DNA from: Gemmatimonadota bacterium
GTDB lineage: Bacteria; Gemmatimonadota; Gemmatimonadetes; Longimicrobiales; Gaopeijiaceae
Assembly: GCA_029863645.1 (NCBI GenBank)
Contig: JAOTVA010000020.1
Location: 1-36,719 of the forward strand
Length of the DNA stretch: 36,719 nt
Direction of reading: 5' to 3'
Shown: positions 1 through 7,349 of the stretch, one piece after another
Layout: each line of letters begins with the position of its first letter
Position numbering within the stretch: position 1 is the stretch's first letter
Made by a program: the position numbers and the translations under genes
Notes under the pieces: generated by a model
The model's input: the letters and a program-made list of their open reading frames with translations, nothing else
What the model was told of the DNA's origin: nothing
Databases searched by the model: none

Positions 1-1107
1 CGCGCTGTCCTCGGTCTCAAGCGCGTGCTCGAGCGTCGCCCTGAGCTGTACGACTGAGGTAGGCGGGCCGGCCGCGGGTGGCGGAAACGGGACGGTTTCG
101 TATCCAGTCTGCCGGCCGAGGCTCTTCAAGTGTGCGAGTTCTCGGGGCACGACGAGCACGACGCCACCCGGTCCGATGCCGTGCCGGCGGTCGAGTGTGT
201 CCGGGTCGGCCGGTACGTCGCAGCTTATGACCACGACGCCTTCGATCCCTTTCACGTCCGTCCGTGCCGAAAGCGCATCCACGCCGAGCCAGACCGGCGT
301 CTCCAGATCACCCGGCGCACCGGCCATGTAGCCGTGAAGGGTGAGGTAGTCGCCGAGGTCGGCGGCGCGGTCGTCGCTTCGACAGAAGAAGAGGAGGTGT
401 CGAGCGTCGTCGGGAAGCAGCTCGGCACACATCGCCAGCGCGGCTGCCTCCCGAGGCTCGGGGGTGATCCGGAACCGGATGCCCCCTCGTTTGGGCGGCT
501 TGTCGGCGTCCGGCGCAGGCACGATGAGCGTGCGACGAACGTGGCGTTCCACCAGATCCGACACGGTATCGGTCAGAGGCAGTGCACTGAGGACGCGTTG
601 GGCGTCTGGGGCGAGGTAGTCGATCACCCGCTCGACGTCTTCGAGTCCGACCAGACTCTCGATCGCCTGAGCCTGGTCCAGCACCAGCGCGCTCACGTCG
701 GTGAGGGAGACGTCACCCGCAGCGGTTGCCGCGAGCACATCCGCCGGCGTGCCCAGGACGACTTTGGCGTATCCGGGAAGGCTCCAAGGCGATCCCAAGG
801 CAGCAACGGAGATTCCCGAAGCTGATGCGAGCCGAGCCAATGACTCGCCGAGCCGGTCCGCCACCTCGGGCGTGGACGTAAGCACCAGGAGCTGCGGGGC
901 GTCGAGGTCCTCGACGACTCGCTCTAAGAGCGGCAGGGCCCAGCAGACCATCACGCCGCTTCCGGGTCCCGCCGTCATGACCAGGTTGTTCCCCTGGCGC
1001 AAAAGCGGGATTGCGTCTTCCTGGAGCGGTGTGGGTCGCTCGATGCCTTCGGCCGCCAGAGCCTCTACGAGCTCCGGCGCGACACCTAGCTCTTCGAAGG
1101 AGTCCAA
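1..1107 (-). CDS. Degenerate DEAD-box helicase-like protein (3' end outside window)
   Basis: The reading frame stays open for 369 codons to the left edge, so the C-terminus is missing. The fold follows a DEAD-box RNA helicase: an F-x-ELG start, a Q-motif-like GIERPTPLQ at about 21-29, a P-loop position at 45-53, a motif II position at 144-147, a motif III position at 174-176, and a second RecA-like domain from about 210. The catalytic motifs are lost. The P-loop reads AGPGSGVM, so Lys and Thr are replaced. Motif II reads DQAQ instead of DEAD, motif III SAL instead of SAT, and the HRxGRxxR region is unrecognisable. It should not hydrolyse ATP and may be an RNA-binding or scaffold relative of the intact helicase at 4895. 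It follows the small gene upstream almost without a gap. The start is uncertain: TTG at 1107 is used, but CTG at 1122 overlaps the upstream stop and has GGTGAG before it. Confidence 0.75.
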   Translation of the reverse strand, partial: MDSFEELGVAPELVEALAAEGIERPTPLQEDAIPLLRQGNNLVMTAGPGSGVMVCWALPLLERVVEDLDAPQLLVLTSTPEVADRLGESLARLASASGISVAALGSPWSLPGYAKVVLGTPADVLAATAAGDVSLTDVSALVLDQAQAIESLVGLEDVERVIDYLAPDAQRVLSALPLTDTVSDLVERHVRRTLIVPAPDADKPPKRGGIRFRITPEPREAAALAMCAELLPDDARHLLFFCRSDDRAADLGDYLTLHGYMAGAPGDLETPVWLGVDALSARTDVKGIEGVVVISCDVPADPDTLDRRHGIGPGGVVLVVPRELAHLKSLGRQTGYETVPFPPPAAGPPTSVVQLRATLEHALETEDSA

Positions 1108-1118
1108 GCTGGCGCCGC

Positions 1119-1421
1119 TCAGGTGGGCTCACCGGAGCCCGGACCGCCGGCGTCGCCGGGCTCGTACGGAAGCCGATTCAAGAAGCGCTGAATTTCGTAG
1201 TCGAGCCGGGACGTGCGGAGTCGGTCGGTGTTCGCGACGACGTTCGTATAGGGGCCGTGACTGTGTGTCGACAGCGTGACCGTGCCTTCTTCTCCGTCGA
1301 AGGTTGCACCGTGCGCGGTCTGGCTGGTACGGCGGAGGCCCACGGTCTCAGGGAGCAGTCGCTCCGCATGCTCGAGCACCTCGGGGGGCGAGAGCGCCGT
1401 CTTTCTCTGATACCCGGCCAT
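1119..1421 (-). CDS. Small hypothetical protein (100 aa)
   Basis: I do not recognise this family. The 100-residue protein has a charged N-terminal half (about 10-45) with helix character. A hydrophilic segment around 45-70 is rich in Thr, Ser and His (TVTLSTHSHGPYTNVV). An acidic/basic tail includes RLDYEIQRFLNRLPYEPGD, and the C-terminus is Gly/Pro-rich. There is no signal peptide and no membrane segment. It lies between the DsbA/HCCA-isomerase-like gene (32 bases upstream) and the degenerate helicase gene, which starts at or just after its stop, so the three are probably co-transcribed. Co-transcription makes a partnership with the pseudo-helicase conceivable, but nothing in the sequence proves it. 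The ATG at 1421 lacks a good ribosome-binding site, and no better in-frame start lies just upstream. Confidence 0.7.
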   Translation of the reverse strand: MAGYQRKTALSPPEVLEHAERLLPETVGLRRTSQTAHGATFDGEEGTVTLSTHSHGPYTNVVANTDRLRTSRLDYEIQRFLNRLPYEPGDAGGPGSGEPT

Positions 1422-1453
1422 AACGCCAATGCGGTGATGTGTGAGTCAGATCG

Positions 1454-2026
1454 CTACGAGTGGGGCAGTAAGGTGCCGATGCCAGTGGGGTCTGGGAAGG
1501 CCTCCAACAGTCTGCCGTCGACCGCCAGTGTTGGTACGTCGGTCACACCGAGGGCACGTGCCTCATCGCGCGAGGTGGCGATGTCCACCTCATGGCGGTC
1601 CACGTCGAGAACCGCCTTGGTCTCGATGCTGTCGAGGCCGGCTGAGGCGCCGATCTGTACGAGGACGTCCACTCGGCCGATGTCCAGCCGGTGGACGAAG
1701 TAGGCCTCCAGCACGGCCGTGCGAACCTTGCGGGCGACGCCCTTCTGCCCGGCCAAGACGTGCAGCTCATGGGCCTTCCGTGTCCAAGGGACGAGCCGCG
1801 GTGCTTGTACGGGCAGGTGAAGAGCACTGGCCCAAGCATGCGCCTGCTTCCATCGCTCGGCCCAAAGAGGGTCAGCGGTCTCCGTCAGCGGCAGCGGAGG
1901 GGGGCGGAGCTCGAAGCCCATCCACTCCACTCCCTGCGCGCCGCCATGACGTTCGAACGCGTGCGATGCGACGTAGGAAAGCGGATCGACGAAGTCGAAA
2001 TAGACGCGAATGCTGGTAGGCGGCAT
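1454..2026 (-). CDS. DsbA-family / 2-hydroxychromene-2-carboxylate isomerase-like protein
   Basis: The 190-residue protein has a thioredoxin-like DsbA/kappa-GST fold. The N-terminal strand YFDFVDPLSY (9-18) corresponds to the active-site loop, but the CxxC of true DsbA/FrnE oxidoreductases is replaced by D-P-L-S. This resembles the S-P-x-S-Y-type loop of HCCA isomerases and kappa glutathione transferases. Near the C-terminus, GVTDVPTLAVDG matches the cis-proline loop (GVxGVPTFxVDG) of the family. A redox role is therefore unlikely; a glutathione-dependent isomerase or transferase activity fits better, with substrate unknown. No signal peptide is visible, so it is probably cytoplasmic. The ATG at 2026 was chosen because the conserved strand begins only eight residues later. 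An in-frame ATG near 2080 would leave almost no room for the divergent aminotransferase promoter. Confidence 0.8.
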   Translation of the reverse strand: MPPTSIRVYFDFVDPLSYVASHAFERHGGAQGVEWMGFELRPPPLPLTETADPLWAERWKQAHAWASALHLPVQAPRLVPWTRKAHELHVLAGQKGVARKVRTAVLEAYFVHRLDIGRVDVLVQIGASAGLDSIETKAVLDVDRHEVDIATSRDEARALGVTDVPTLAVDGRLLEAFPDPTGIGTLLPHS

Positions 2027-2110
2027 GGTCCGAAGGTACGCTCGAGTCCGCTTCCTCGACGACCCCCCTGGCGCCATATTCGTCCCGCCTGAAACCACCG
2101 GAGAGATTCG

Positions 2111-3313
2111 ATGCACCTCAGCGAGAACGTCAGCACGCTCAAGCCCTCGGCGACCATGGCGGTGAGCTCGCTCGCCAAGCGGCTCGCCAGCGAAGGGCGG
2201 GACATCCTGAACTTGAGCGCCGGCGAGCCCGACTTCGACACCCCCGGCTTCGTCTGCGACGCGGCCATCGACGGCATCAAAGCGGGAGCGACGCGTTATA
2301 CGCCTCCGGCCGGCACGCCACAGCTCCGTAAGGCGATCGCGGCGCGTTTGGCCGAGCGGGCCGGGCGAGAGATCGATTGGGAAGGCGTCGTCGTGACAGC
2401 GGGTGCTAAGCAAGCGCTCTTCAACGCGATCTTCACCTTGTTCGGCCCGGGCGACGAAGTCTTGATCCTCTCGCCATACTGGACGACCTACCCGGCTCTG
2501 GTGTCCCTGGCGCGTGCGGAGCCCGTCGTCGTGGAAGGGGACGCAACGAACGACTTCAAGGTCGGGCCGGCCGAGCTCGAGGCAGCTTCGACCGGCCGCA
2601 CGCGCGGCGTCGTCCTGAACAGCCCATCCAACCCGACAGGTGCCGTCTACACGTCCGCCGAGCTCGCGGCGATCGTCGCGTGGGCGAAGGAGCGCGACGT
2701 CTGGATCTTGAGTGACGAGATCTATCGGTCCATCTACTACGGGTCCGAGGGCGTCGCGGCACCGGGCCTGTTGGATTTGCCCGAGTCTGCGTTGGGCCCC
2801 TACGTACTCATCGACGGCGCGTCCAAGTGCTTCGCGATGACGGGGTGGCGGATCGGCTTCACTTATGCGCCGAGGGAACTCTCCAACAAGTTCGCCGCGC
2901 TTCAGAGTCAGATGACGTCGAATCCCACGACTCCATCGCAGGTGGCGTCACTCGCAGCGTACACACAGGTCGAAGCCGCGGATGCCGCGGTGGCCGAGAT
3001 GGTACGTGCGTTCAAGCGCCGCCGTGATCTGGTGACGACCCGCATGCGCGAGTTGCTTCCAGGAGTCGAGTTCGTCGACCCGGTAGGTGCCTTCTACCTC
3101 TATTTTCGGGTCGACAGCTTCTTCGACGACGAGGTGACGGGCGCAACCGCTTGGTGCTCGAAGCTGCTCGAGGAACAGGGCGTGGCGCTCGTGCCCGGGG
3201 CAGCCTTTGGCGACGACCGCTGGGTTCGGATGAGCTTCGCGACATCGGACGATGTGCTCGAGGAGGCTCTCGCACGCATCGCCGCCGGGGTCGCTGCGGC
3301 CTCGCCGTCCTGA
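2111..3313 (+). CDS. Pyridoxal-phosphate aspartate/aromatic aminotransferase (class I/II)
   Basis: This 400-residue fold-type I aminotransferase probably moves the amino group of aspartate (or a prephenate/aromatic substrate) to 2-oxoglutarate. Family signatures are in order: the N-terminal NLSAGEPDFDTP loop (34-45), RYTPPAGTPQLRKAI (62-76), SPSNPTG with the pyridine-ring Asn174, SDEIYR with Asp202 and Tyr205, and the PLP Schiff-base lysine K239 in DGASKCFAMTGWRIGF. Length and motif order are those of the bacterial subgroup Ib aspartate aminotransferases (Thermus/Bacillus AspB type). Substrate cannot be fixed from sequence, so no gene symbol is assigned. GGAGAG is well spaced before the ATG. 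The gene is divergent from the DsbA-like gene (84 bases) and convergent with the kinase gene, with only four bases between the stop codons. Confidence 0.92.
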   Translation: MHLSENVSTLKPSATMAVSSLAKRLASEGRDILNLSAGEPDFDTPGFVCDAAIDGIKAGATRYTPPAGTPQLRKAIAARLAERAGREIDWEGVVVTAGAKQALFNAIFTLFGPGDEVLILSPYWTTYPALVSLARAEPVVVEGDATNDFKVGPAELEAASTGRTRGVVLNSPSNPTGAVYTSAELAAIVAWAKERDVWILSDEIYRSIYYGSEGVAAPGLLDLPESALGPYVLIDGASKCFAMTGWRIGFTYAPRELSNKFAALQSQMTSNPTTPSQVASLAAYTQVEAADAAVAEMVRAFKRRRDLVTTRMRELLPGVEFVDPVGAFYLYFRVDSFFDDEVTGATAWCSKLLEEQGVALVPGAAFGDDRWVRMSFATSDDVLEEALARIAAGVAAASPS

Positions 3314-3317
3314 TGCG

Positions 3318-4211
3318 TTAACCGACCTCGCTCACGATCCGCCGCGCTGCCCGCAACGCAGGGGCTTCGTACGCGCCGCCGAACAAATTGACGTGGACTA
3401 GCAGGTAGTAGAGCTGGTAGAGATCTCGGCGATAAGCAGTGTATGCGCTCGGGATCGCCTGTACGTCCTCGTAGGCGTCGTAGAAGTCCTCGCCGAATCC
3501 TCCGAAGAGCTCGCTCATCGCGAGATCTACTTCGCCGTGTCCAAGGTAGACGGCGGGGTCTATCAGCACAGGCTCGCCGTGGTCGCTCACGAACCGGTTC
3601 CCGCTCCACAGGTCGCCGTGCACGAGCTGAGGACGCTCGACGTCGCTGAGCGCGCCGGGGATCAGGTCGAGGAGCACGTCGAAGACCGCATACCGAACGA
3701 GTTCCGCACGGCGGGCCTGGGCCACCTGTGGCTCGATGCGGTGTTCGCGCCAGAACCCGCCCCAGTCCTCAGAGAGCGTGTTGCGTTGTCTTAGCGAACC
3801 GATCCAGTTGTCGCGAGCCCAGCCGAACCGTTCATTCCCGCGGTGTGCATGGAGCTTGGCGAGGCTCCTTCCCAGAGCGGATTCTGCTTCATGGTTCGAC
3901 GGCCCCTGGGGGATGAACTCCATGAGAAGCCATGATGCCGTGGCCTCGTCGCTCCACGCGAAGGATGTCGGCACGCGCAGGACATCCGCTTCAGCTAGCG
4001 CAGCGAGCCCCTCCGCTTCCGCTTCGAACATGCCAGGCGGCGAAGAGGGGTTCCACTTGAGGAACAGGGTCTCGCCGGAGTCCGTCTCGATTCGCGCGCC
4101 GCTGTTGATGCATCCCCCCGCCACCGGGACGGACGTTTCGATGCGGCGACCGAGGCCAAGGTCGGCCAGCGCACGCTCGACGTTCCCGCGAACTTCCTCG
4201 GGGAGCAGCAA
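3318..4211 (-). CDS. Fructosamine/ribulosamine kinase family protein
   Basis: This 297-residue kinase of the fructosamine-3-kinase family (APH-like fold) phosphorylates ketosamines formed on proteins by sugars, which makes the adduct unstable and restores the free amine. Visible elements are the N-terminal GGCINSGARI loop (32-41), the ATP lysine K52 in FLKW, the hinge LLMEFIP (95-101), the catalytic loop LVHGDLWSGN with D200 and N205, and the metal-binding LIDPAVYLGHGEVDLAMSE with D218. Bacterial members usually prefer ribulosamines or erythrulosamines. The LMW phosphatase gene lies six bases upstream on the same strand. That pairing recurs in bacteria and suits joint removal of sugar-phosphate adducts. 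Start is the ATG at 4211. Confidence 0.92.
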   Translation of the reverse strand: MLLPEEVRGNVERALADLGLGRRIETSVPVAGGCINSGARIETDSGETLFLKWNPSSPPGMFEAEAEGLAALAEADVLRVPTSFAWSDEATASWLLMEFIPQGPSNHEAESALGRSLAKLHAHRGNERFGWARDNWIGSLRQRNTLSEDWGGFWREHRIEPQVAQARRAELVRYAVFDVLLDLIPGALSDVERPQLVHGDLWSGNRFVSDHGEPVLIDPAVYLGHGEVDLAMSELFGGFGEDFYDAYEDVQAIPSAYTAYRRDLYQLYYLLVHVNLFGGAYEAPALRAARRIVSEVG

Positions 4212-4217
4212 GCGAGG

Positions 4218-4721
4218 TCAGCGCGTCGCGACGGCCCTCAGTCGCACGAGCAGGCCTTCGCAGGAACGGGTGACAATCTGATAGACGTCCTCGAAGCCGC
4301 CGACGCCTCCATAATACGGATCGGGTACCTCCTCTCCCTCCGGATCCGGGTCGTACGCTCGCAGGAGGACGATCTCGGCGTCCCCGCCCGTGGCATCGGC
4401 CATGCGCTGCAAGCTGAGGAGGTTCTCTCGGTCCATCGCGACGAGATAGTCGAAGTCCTGTAGGTCTTCGTCGCGGACCTGGCGAGCCCTGCTGTCGAGC
4501 TCGACCCCGTGCTCGCGCGCGACCATCACCGCGCGGGCGTCGGGGCGTTCTCCCACGTGCCATGACCCGGTGCCTGCGGATTCGATCTCGAACTTGTCGG
4601 TCAGGCCCGCCGCCTCGACCTGGCTCCGGAAGACGCCCTCGGCGAGAGGGGACCGACAGATATTGCCGAGACAAACGAAGAGCACACGCGTTTTGTTAGA
4701 CCCGGATGCGTCGTCGGCCAT
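4218..4721 (-). CDS. Low-molecular-weight protein tyrosine phosphatase family
   Basis: The 167-residue protein has the LMW-PTP P-loop VCLGNICRSP with nucleophile C17, R23 and S24. The general-acid loop EVPDPYYGG has D134. Length and fold match the family. Known members dephosphorylate phosphotyrosine; some also act as protein-ribulosamine-5-phosphatases. Because the fructosamine/ribulosamine kinase gene begins six bases downstream in the same operon, a role in protein deglycation is the better guess here: remove the 5-phosphate from ribulosamine-5-phosphates, after which the kinase phosphorylates the 3-position. No clear Shine-Dalgarno precedes the ATG at 4721. The first ten residues are a hydrophilic extension before the conserved strand. 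The gene is divergent from the DEAD-box helicase. Confidence 0.92.
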   Translation of the reverse strand: MADDASGSNKTRVLFVCLGNICRSPLAEGVFRSQVEAAGLTDKFEIESAGTGSWHVGERPDARAVMVAREHGVELDSRARQVRDEDLQDFDYLVAMDRENLLSLQRMADATGGDAEIVLLRAYDPDPEGEEVPDPYYGGVGGFEDVYQIVTRSCEGLLVRLRAVATR

Positions 4722-4845
4722 GAGGCGGATTCGTGGAGGTGGGGAGGCTCCCGGAGGTTCGGAAGGCGGACCTCTTCTGGGACGCGGGCCAAGTTGTCCG
4801 TCACCTACACCCTTGGCAAGGAAGCCCGTTACCTTTTGCGGCTAC

Positions 4846-4863
4846 CGCCCGGGTCTTCGGGCG
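4846..4863 (+). promoter_or_regulatory. Leader hairpin upstream of DEAD-box helicase gene
   Basis: CGCCCG (4846-4851) pairs perfectly with CGGGCG (4858-4863) across the loop GGTCTT, ending 31 bases before the GTG start of the helicase. The hexamer GCTACC flanks it as a short direct repeat. It would form in the 5' leader RNA. Leader structure is a known control point for cold-inducible RNA helicases, but there is no direct evidence of regulation here. Confidence 0.35.
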
Positions 4864-4894
4864 CTACCTGCCTTAATCGCGAAGTGCGAGCCCA

Positions 4895-6154
4895 GTGGAA
4901 CAAGTCGGCTTCAAGGATCTGAAACTCACACCCGAGCGCCTCGCTGCAATCGAGGCGTTGGGGTGGGTCGTTCCCACGCCCATTCAGGCCCAAGCGATCC
5001 CCGCGGGACTCGAGGGCACTGACGTCGTCGGGATCGCGCAGACGGGTACGGGCAAGACCGCGGCGTTCATGATCCCGGCGCTCGAGCGCATCCGAGTCGG
5101 TCAGGGCTTGCAGGTGCTCGTGCTCTGCCCGACACGCGAGCTTGCGCAGCAGGTCGCAGAGGACACCGAAGCCCTCGCCAAGGGAACGAGCGTGAAGGTG
5201 CAGGCGATCTTCGGAGGCGTCGGGTATGGACCTCAGATCAAGGCATTGGAGGAAGGCTACGAGGTAATCGTGGCGACTCCGGGCCGCTTCATCGACCACG
5301 CACAGTCCAAGCGGGTGGACCTGAGCAATACGCGCTACCTCGTCCTCGATGAAGCAGATCGTATGCTCGACATGGGCTTCAGGCCCCAGATCGAGCAATG
5401 CATCAGAGGGATGCCGAAAGACCGGCAGACGATGCTGTTCAGCGCGACCATGCCGCATGGCGTGCACGATCTCGCGCTGCGCATCACGGAAGGTGCCCTG
5501 TGGATCGAGGCGGCGCCCCAGGGCACGACTGCCGAGGGCATCGAAGAGCTCTTCTACTCTGTGAAGCCGGACAAGAAGCCCGACCTCCTTTTGGAGCTCA
5601 TCATGCAGCCCGGGTGGGAGCAAGTTCTGATCTTCACACGAACGAAGGCTGCCGCCGACGTGCTCGAAGGCCGCTTACAGCGAGAGGGCATTACTGCCGA
5701 CGCGCTGCACTCCGACAGGCAAATGAAGCACCGTACCCGCGCGCTCGAGAGATTCGCGAGTGGGAAGGTGCGCGTTCTGGTTGCGACCGACCTCGCCCAG
5801 CGTGGCCTGGACGTCGAGGGCATCAGCCATGTGGTTAACTACGATGTGCCGCTCGACCCCGAGGACTACGTGCACCGCATCGGGCGGACGGGTCGCGCCG
5901 GTGCCCACGGGACCGCCGTGACCTTCGTCACGGCAGGGGACCTCGGCGCGCTCAAGAGCTTAGAGCATCATATGAGCCGACACGTCGAGCGGACCCATCT
6001 ACCGCAGTACGACTACGCGGGCGTGCCGCAGACCGAGAAGCGTGCGGCCGCCGCACGCGGGAGGAAGTCCCGCTCACCCACAGGCATGGGGTCCCGTTCC
6101 GCGAGCGAGCTTTCGCCGGAAGAGCTGGCAGAACTCCTCGACCCTGGGTCGTAA
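4895..6154 (+). CDS. DEAD-box ATP-dependent RNA helicase (RhlE-like)
   Basis: The 419-residue helicase unwinds short RNA duplexes in ribosome assembly or mRNA turnover. All core motifs are intact: Q-motif PTPIQ (27-31), P-loop AQTGTGKT (48-55), PTRELA (79-84), TPGR (128-131), DEAD (152-155), SAT (183-185), the second-domain motifs LIFTRTK and ATDLAQRGLD, and HRIGRTGRAG. A basic, Ser/Arg-rich tail (about 375-405) resembles the RNA-binding tails of RhlE/CsdA-type proteins and ends in the acidic segment SPEELAELLDPGS. The best start is the GTG at 4895, nine codons before the aromatic F-x-DL lead-in; only a weak GCGAG precedes it. Compare the degenerate relative at 1-1107. The unknown gene at 6181 follows after 26 bases. 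Confidence 0.95.
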   Translation: MEQVGFKDLKLTPERLAAIEALGWVVPTPIQAQAIPAGLEGTDVVGIAQTGTGKTAAFMIPALERIRVGQGLQVLVLCPTRELAQQVAEDTEALAKGTSVKVQAIFGGVGYGPQIKALEEGYEVIVATPGRFIDHAQSKRVDLSNTRYLVLDEADRMLDMGFRPQIEQCIRGMPKDRQTMLFSATMPHGVHDLALRITEGALWIEAAPQGTTAEGIEELFYSVKPDKKPDLLLELIMQPGWEQVLIFTRTKAAADVLEGRLQREGITADALHSDRQMKHRTRALERFASGKVRVLVATDLAQRGLDVEGISHVVNYDVPLDPEDYVHRIGRTGRAGAHGTAVTFVTAGDLGALKSLEHHMSRHVERTHLPQYDYAGVPQTEKRAAAARGRKSRSPTGMGSRSASELSPEELAELLDPGS

Positions 6155-6180
6155 CGAACCGCGAACACACCGAGGCCCTG

Positions 6181-6588
6181 ATGATCTTTCGCCGCTACGG
6201 CACATCGTACCAGAGCGTTGACGTGAACTTCGATTCACTCGCCTTGAACGAGATCTCCTTCCGCCGCAACCGCGAAGAGGCGATCCCCGCCGACGACTTC
6301 GACGCCTCCTTCGCGACCGTGGTGACGCACGAGTTGACGGCGGAGGCGGAGGGAGACGTGCAAGACCACACGGAGCAAGTGCTGCTGCAGCGACTCCAGG
6401 CGAAGCTCGAGGAGCTTCAGGGGGCGCTGGCTGAGGGGCAGCTCCTCGTCGTGGAGAACGATCAAGGGCATGATTGGCCCAAGACGAAGCAGAAAATGAA
6501 GAACGTCGTCGTGGAGGGCGAGAATCGTCTTCGCTTCCACTACACCTTGGCTCCGCCCTTGCGCGTCTCGGTTCGCCGCAGACCCTGA
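6181..6588 (+). CDS. Hypothetical protein downstream of RNA helicase (135 aa)
   Basis: I do not recognise this family. The 135-residue soluble protein starts MIFRRYGTSYQSVDVNFDS. It contains an acidic central region (about 35-65) and a predicted helix with Leu/Gln heptad-like spacing (LLQRLQAKLEELQGAL, about 69-84). A more basic C-terminal half ends in FHYTLAPPLRVSVRRRP. There is no signal peptide, membrane segment or Cys. GAGG lies well placed before the ATG. It sits 26 bases after the DEAD-box helicase stop and is probably co-transcribed with it. Codon use and GC are like the neighbours, so it looks like a resident gene. Confidence 0.75.
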   Translation: MIFRRYGTSYQSVDVNFDSLALNEISFRRNREEAIPADDFDASFATVVTHELTAEAEGDVQDHTEQVLLQRLQAKLEELQGALAEGQLLVVENDQGHDWPKTKQKMKNVVVEGENRLRFHYTLAPPLRVSVRRRP

Positions 6589-6979
6589 GGTCCGTTCAAC
6601 GGCGCTGTAGGGATTTTCCCGACGCGTAGGCCCGGAACGTGCCCTACGGTCGCACCTAACCGCGCTCGGTAGCTTGGCTTTGCACTTGTCAGGGCCGAGC
6701 ACGGATCGGCAGGGTTAAGCACTCCACCTGTCGCGCACGGGCCGGCCCGATCGGGTTCCGTCGGAAGTTCTGGGCAGGGACTTTCGGCGGGCCCAAGCAT
6801 GAAAAAGATGAAGGTCCTGTTGGCGGGAGGGTCACAGGCGCTTCATCTTCGGCCCGGCGGCGCGCGAGCGTTGCCGGGTCTTTTGCGTGTTGCTCGATGC
6901 AGTGCCGGCGAGGGTCTGTCGCGTGGTCGGCACACGGCTCCATCTTTCTCGGTCAGTAACCAGAGCCCGGAGACGTCAG
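6589..6979. other. 391-base non-coding stretch with several inverted repeats
   Basis: I see no convincing protein gene here. An ATG at 6799 opens a 71-codon frame, but its product is Arg-rich and lacks any domain. The stretch is rich in dyads. CCGTT/AACGG lies just after the stop at 6588. GGGA-ttt-TCCC lies at about 6610-6620, and CGTAGG/CCTACG at 6625-6648. A long imperfect hairpin at 6788-6856 is listed separately. The promoter and leader of the cupin gene must lie here. Confidence 0.6.
6788..6856 (+). ncRNA. Long imperfect RNA hairpin upstream of cupin gene
   Basis: Three nested stems are visible. CGGGCC (6788-6793) pairs with GGCCCG (6851-6856). AAGATGAAG (6805-6813) pairs perfectly with CTTCATCTT (6841-6849). 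CCTG (6816-6819) pairs with CAGG (6835-6838). Together they give 19 base pairs around a 15-base, G-rich loop (6820-6834) that contains a GGGAGGG purine run. An 11-to-1 asymmetric internal loop separates the outer stem from the middle one. No U-tract follows, so a simple terminator is unlikely. It may be a leader regulatory element of the cupin gene, whose start is 123 bases downstream, or a small RNA. I cannot match it to a known riboswitch class. Confidence 0.4.
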
Positions 6980-7339
6980 ATGTCCGTACGACACGTCGAT
7001 TCGCTGCCGACTGAGGACGTTCAGGCCGGCACCGCCACCAAACGCCAGGTACTCATTGGCCCGGACGAGGGACCGAACTTCGCCATGAGACGCTTCATCA
7101 TGGAACCCGGTGGCGGCATGCCCATGCATACCAACGAGGTGGAGCACGAGCAGTATGTGCTGCGAGGAAGTGCCAGCGTTCGTATCGGTGATGCGGTGCA
7201 CCAAGTGAAGGTCGGCGACGTGGTCTTCATACCTGGAGGAGTCCCGCACAGCTATGACGCCGACCAGGGCGGAGAGCCCTTCGAATTCCTGTGCATCGTA
7301 CCGAACCGGCCTGATCAGATCCGGTTGGTCGACTGCTAG
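6980..7339 (+). CDS. Small cupin-domain protein
   Basis: This 119-residue single-domain cupin (beta-barrel) carries both cupin motifs. Motif 1 is about 37-57, with GGGMPMHTNEVEHEQYVLRG giving metal-ligand candidates H (MHTNEVEHEQ) and E. Motif 2 is GDVVFIPGGVPHSYDA with the ligand His. It probably binds Fe, Mn or Zn. Reaction is unknown; such proteins range from dioxygenases to sugar isomerases and sensors. The ATG at 6980 was chosen over an upstream in-frame ATG at 6887 because GGAG sits seven bases before it and the upstream 31 codons give an Arg-rich, non-conserved peptide. It is convergent with the GGDEF-like gene ten bases on, and preceded by the structured region 6788-6856. Confidence 0.88.
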   Translation: MSVRHVDSLPTEDVQAGTATKRQVLIGPDEGPNFAMRRFIMEPGGGMPMHTNEVEHEQYVLRGSASVRIGDAVHQVKVGDVVFIPGGVPHSYDADQGGEPFEFLCIVPNRPDQIRLVDC

Positions 7340-7349
7340 CTGACAGACC

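Noticed and set aside
130-1703. Plus-strand frames at 130-825, 701-1279 and 1011-1703
   Set aside because: The minus strand holds the helicase-like and 100-residue genes; the plus-strand products are Arg-rich and featureless.
6799-7014. 71-codon frame starting ATGAAAAAG
   Set aside because: The start looks gene-like but the rest is Arg/Ser/Pro-rich, overlaps the cupin start, and the first codons are explained by the hairpin stem.
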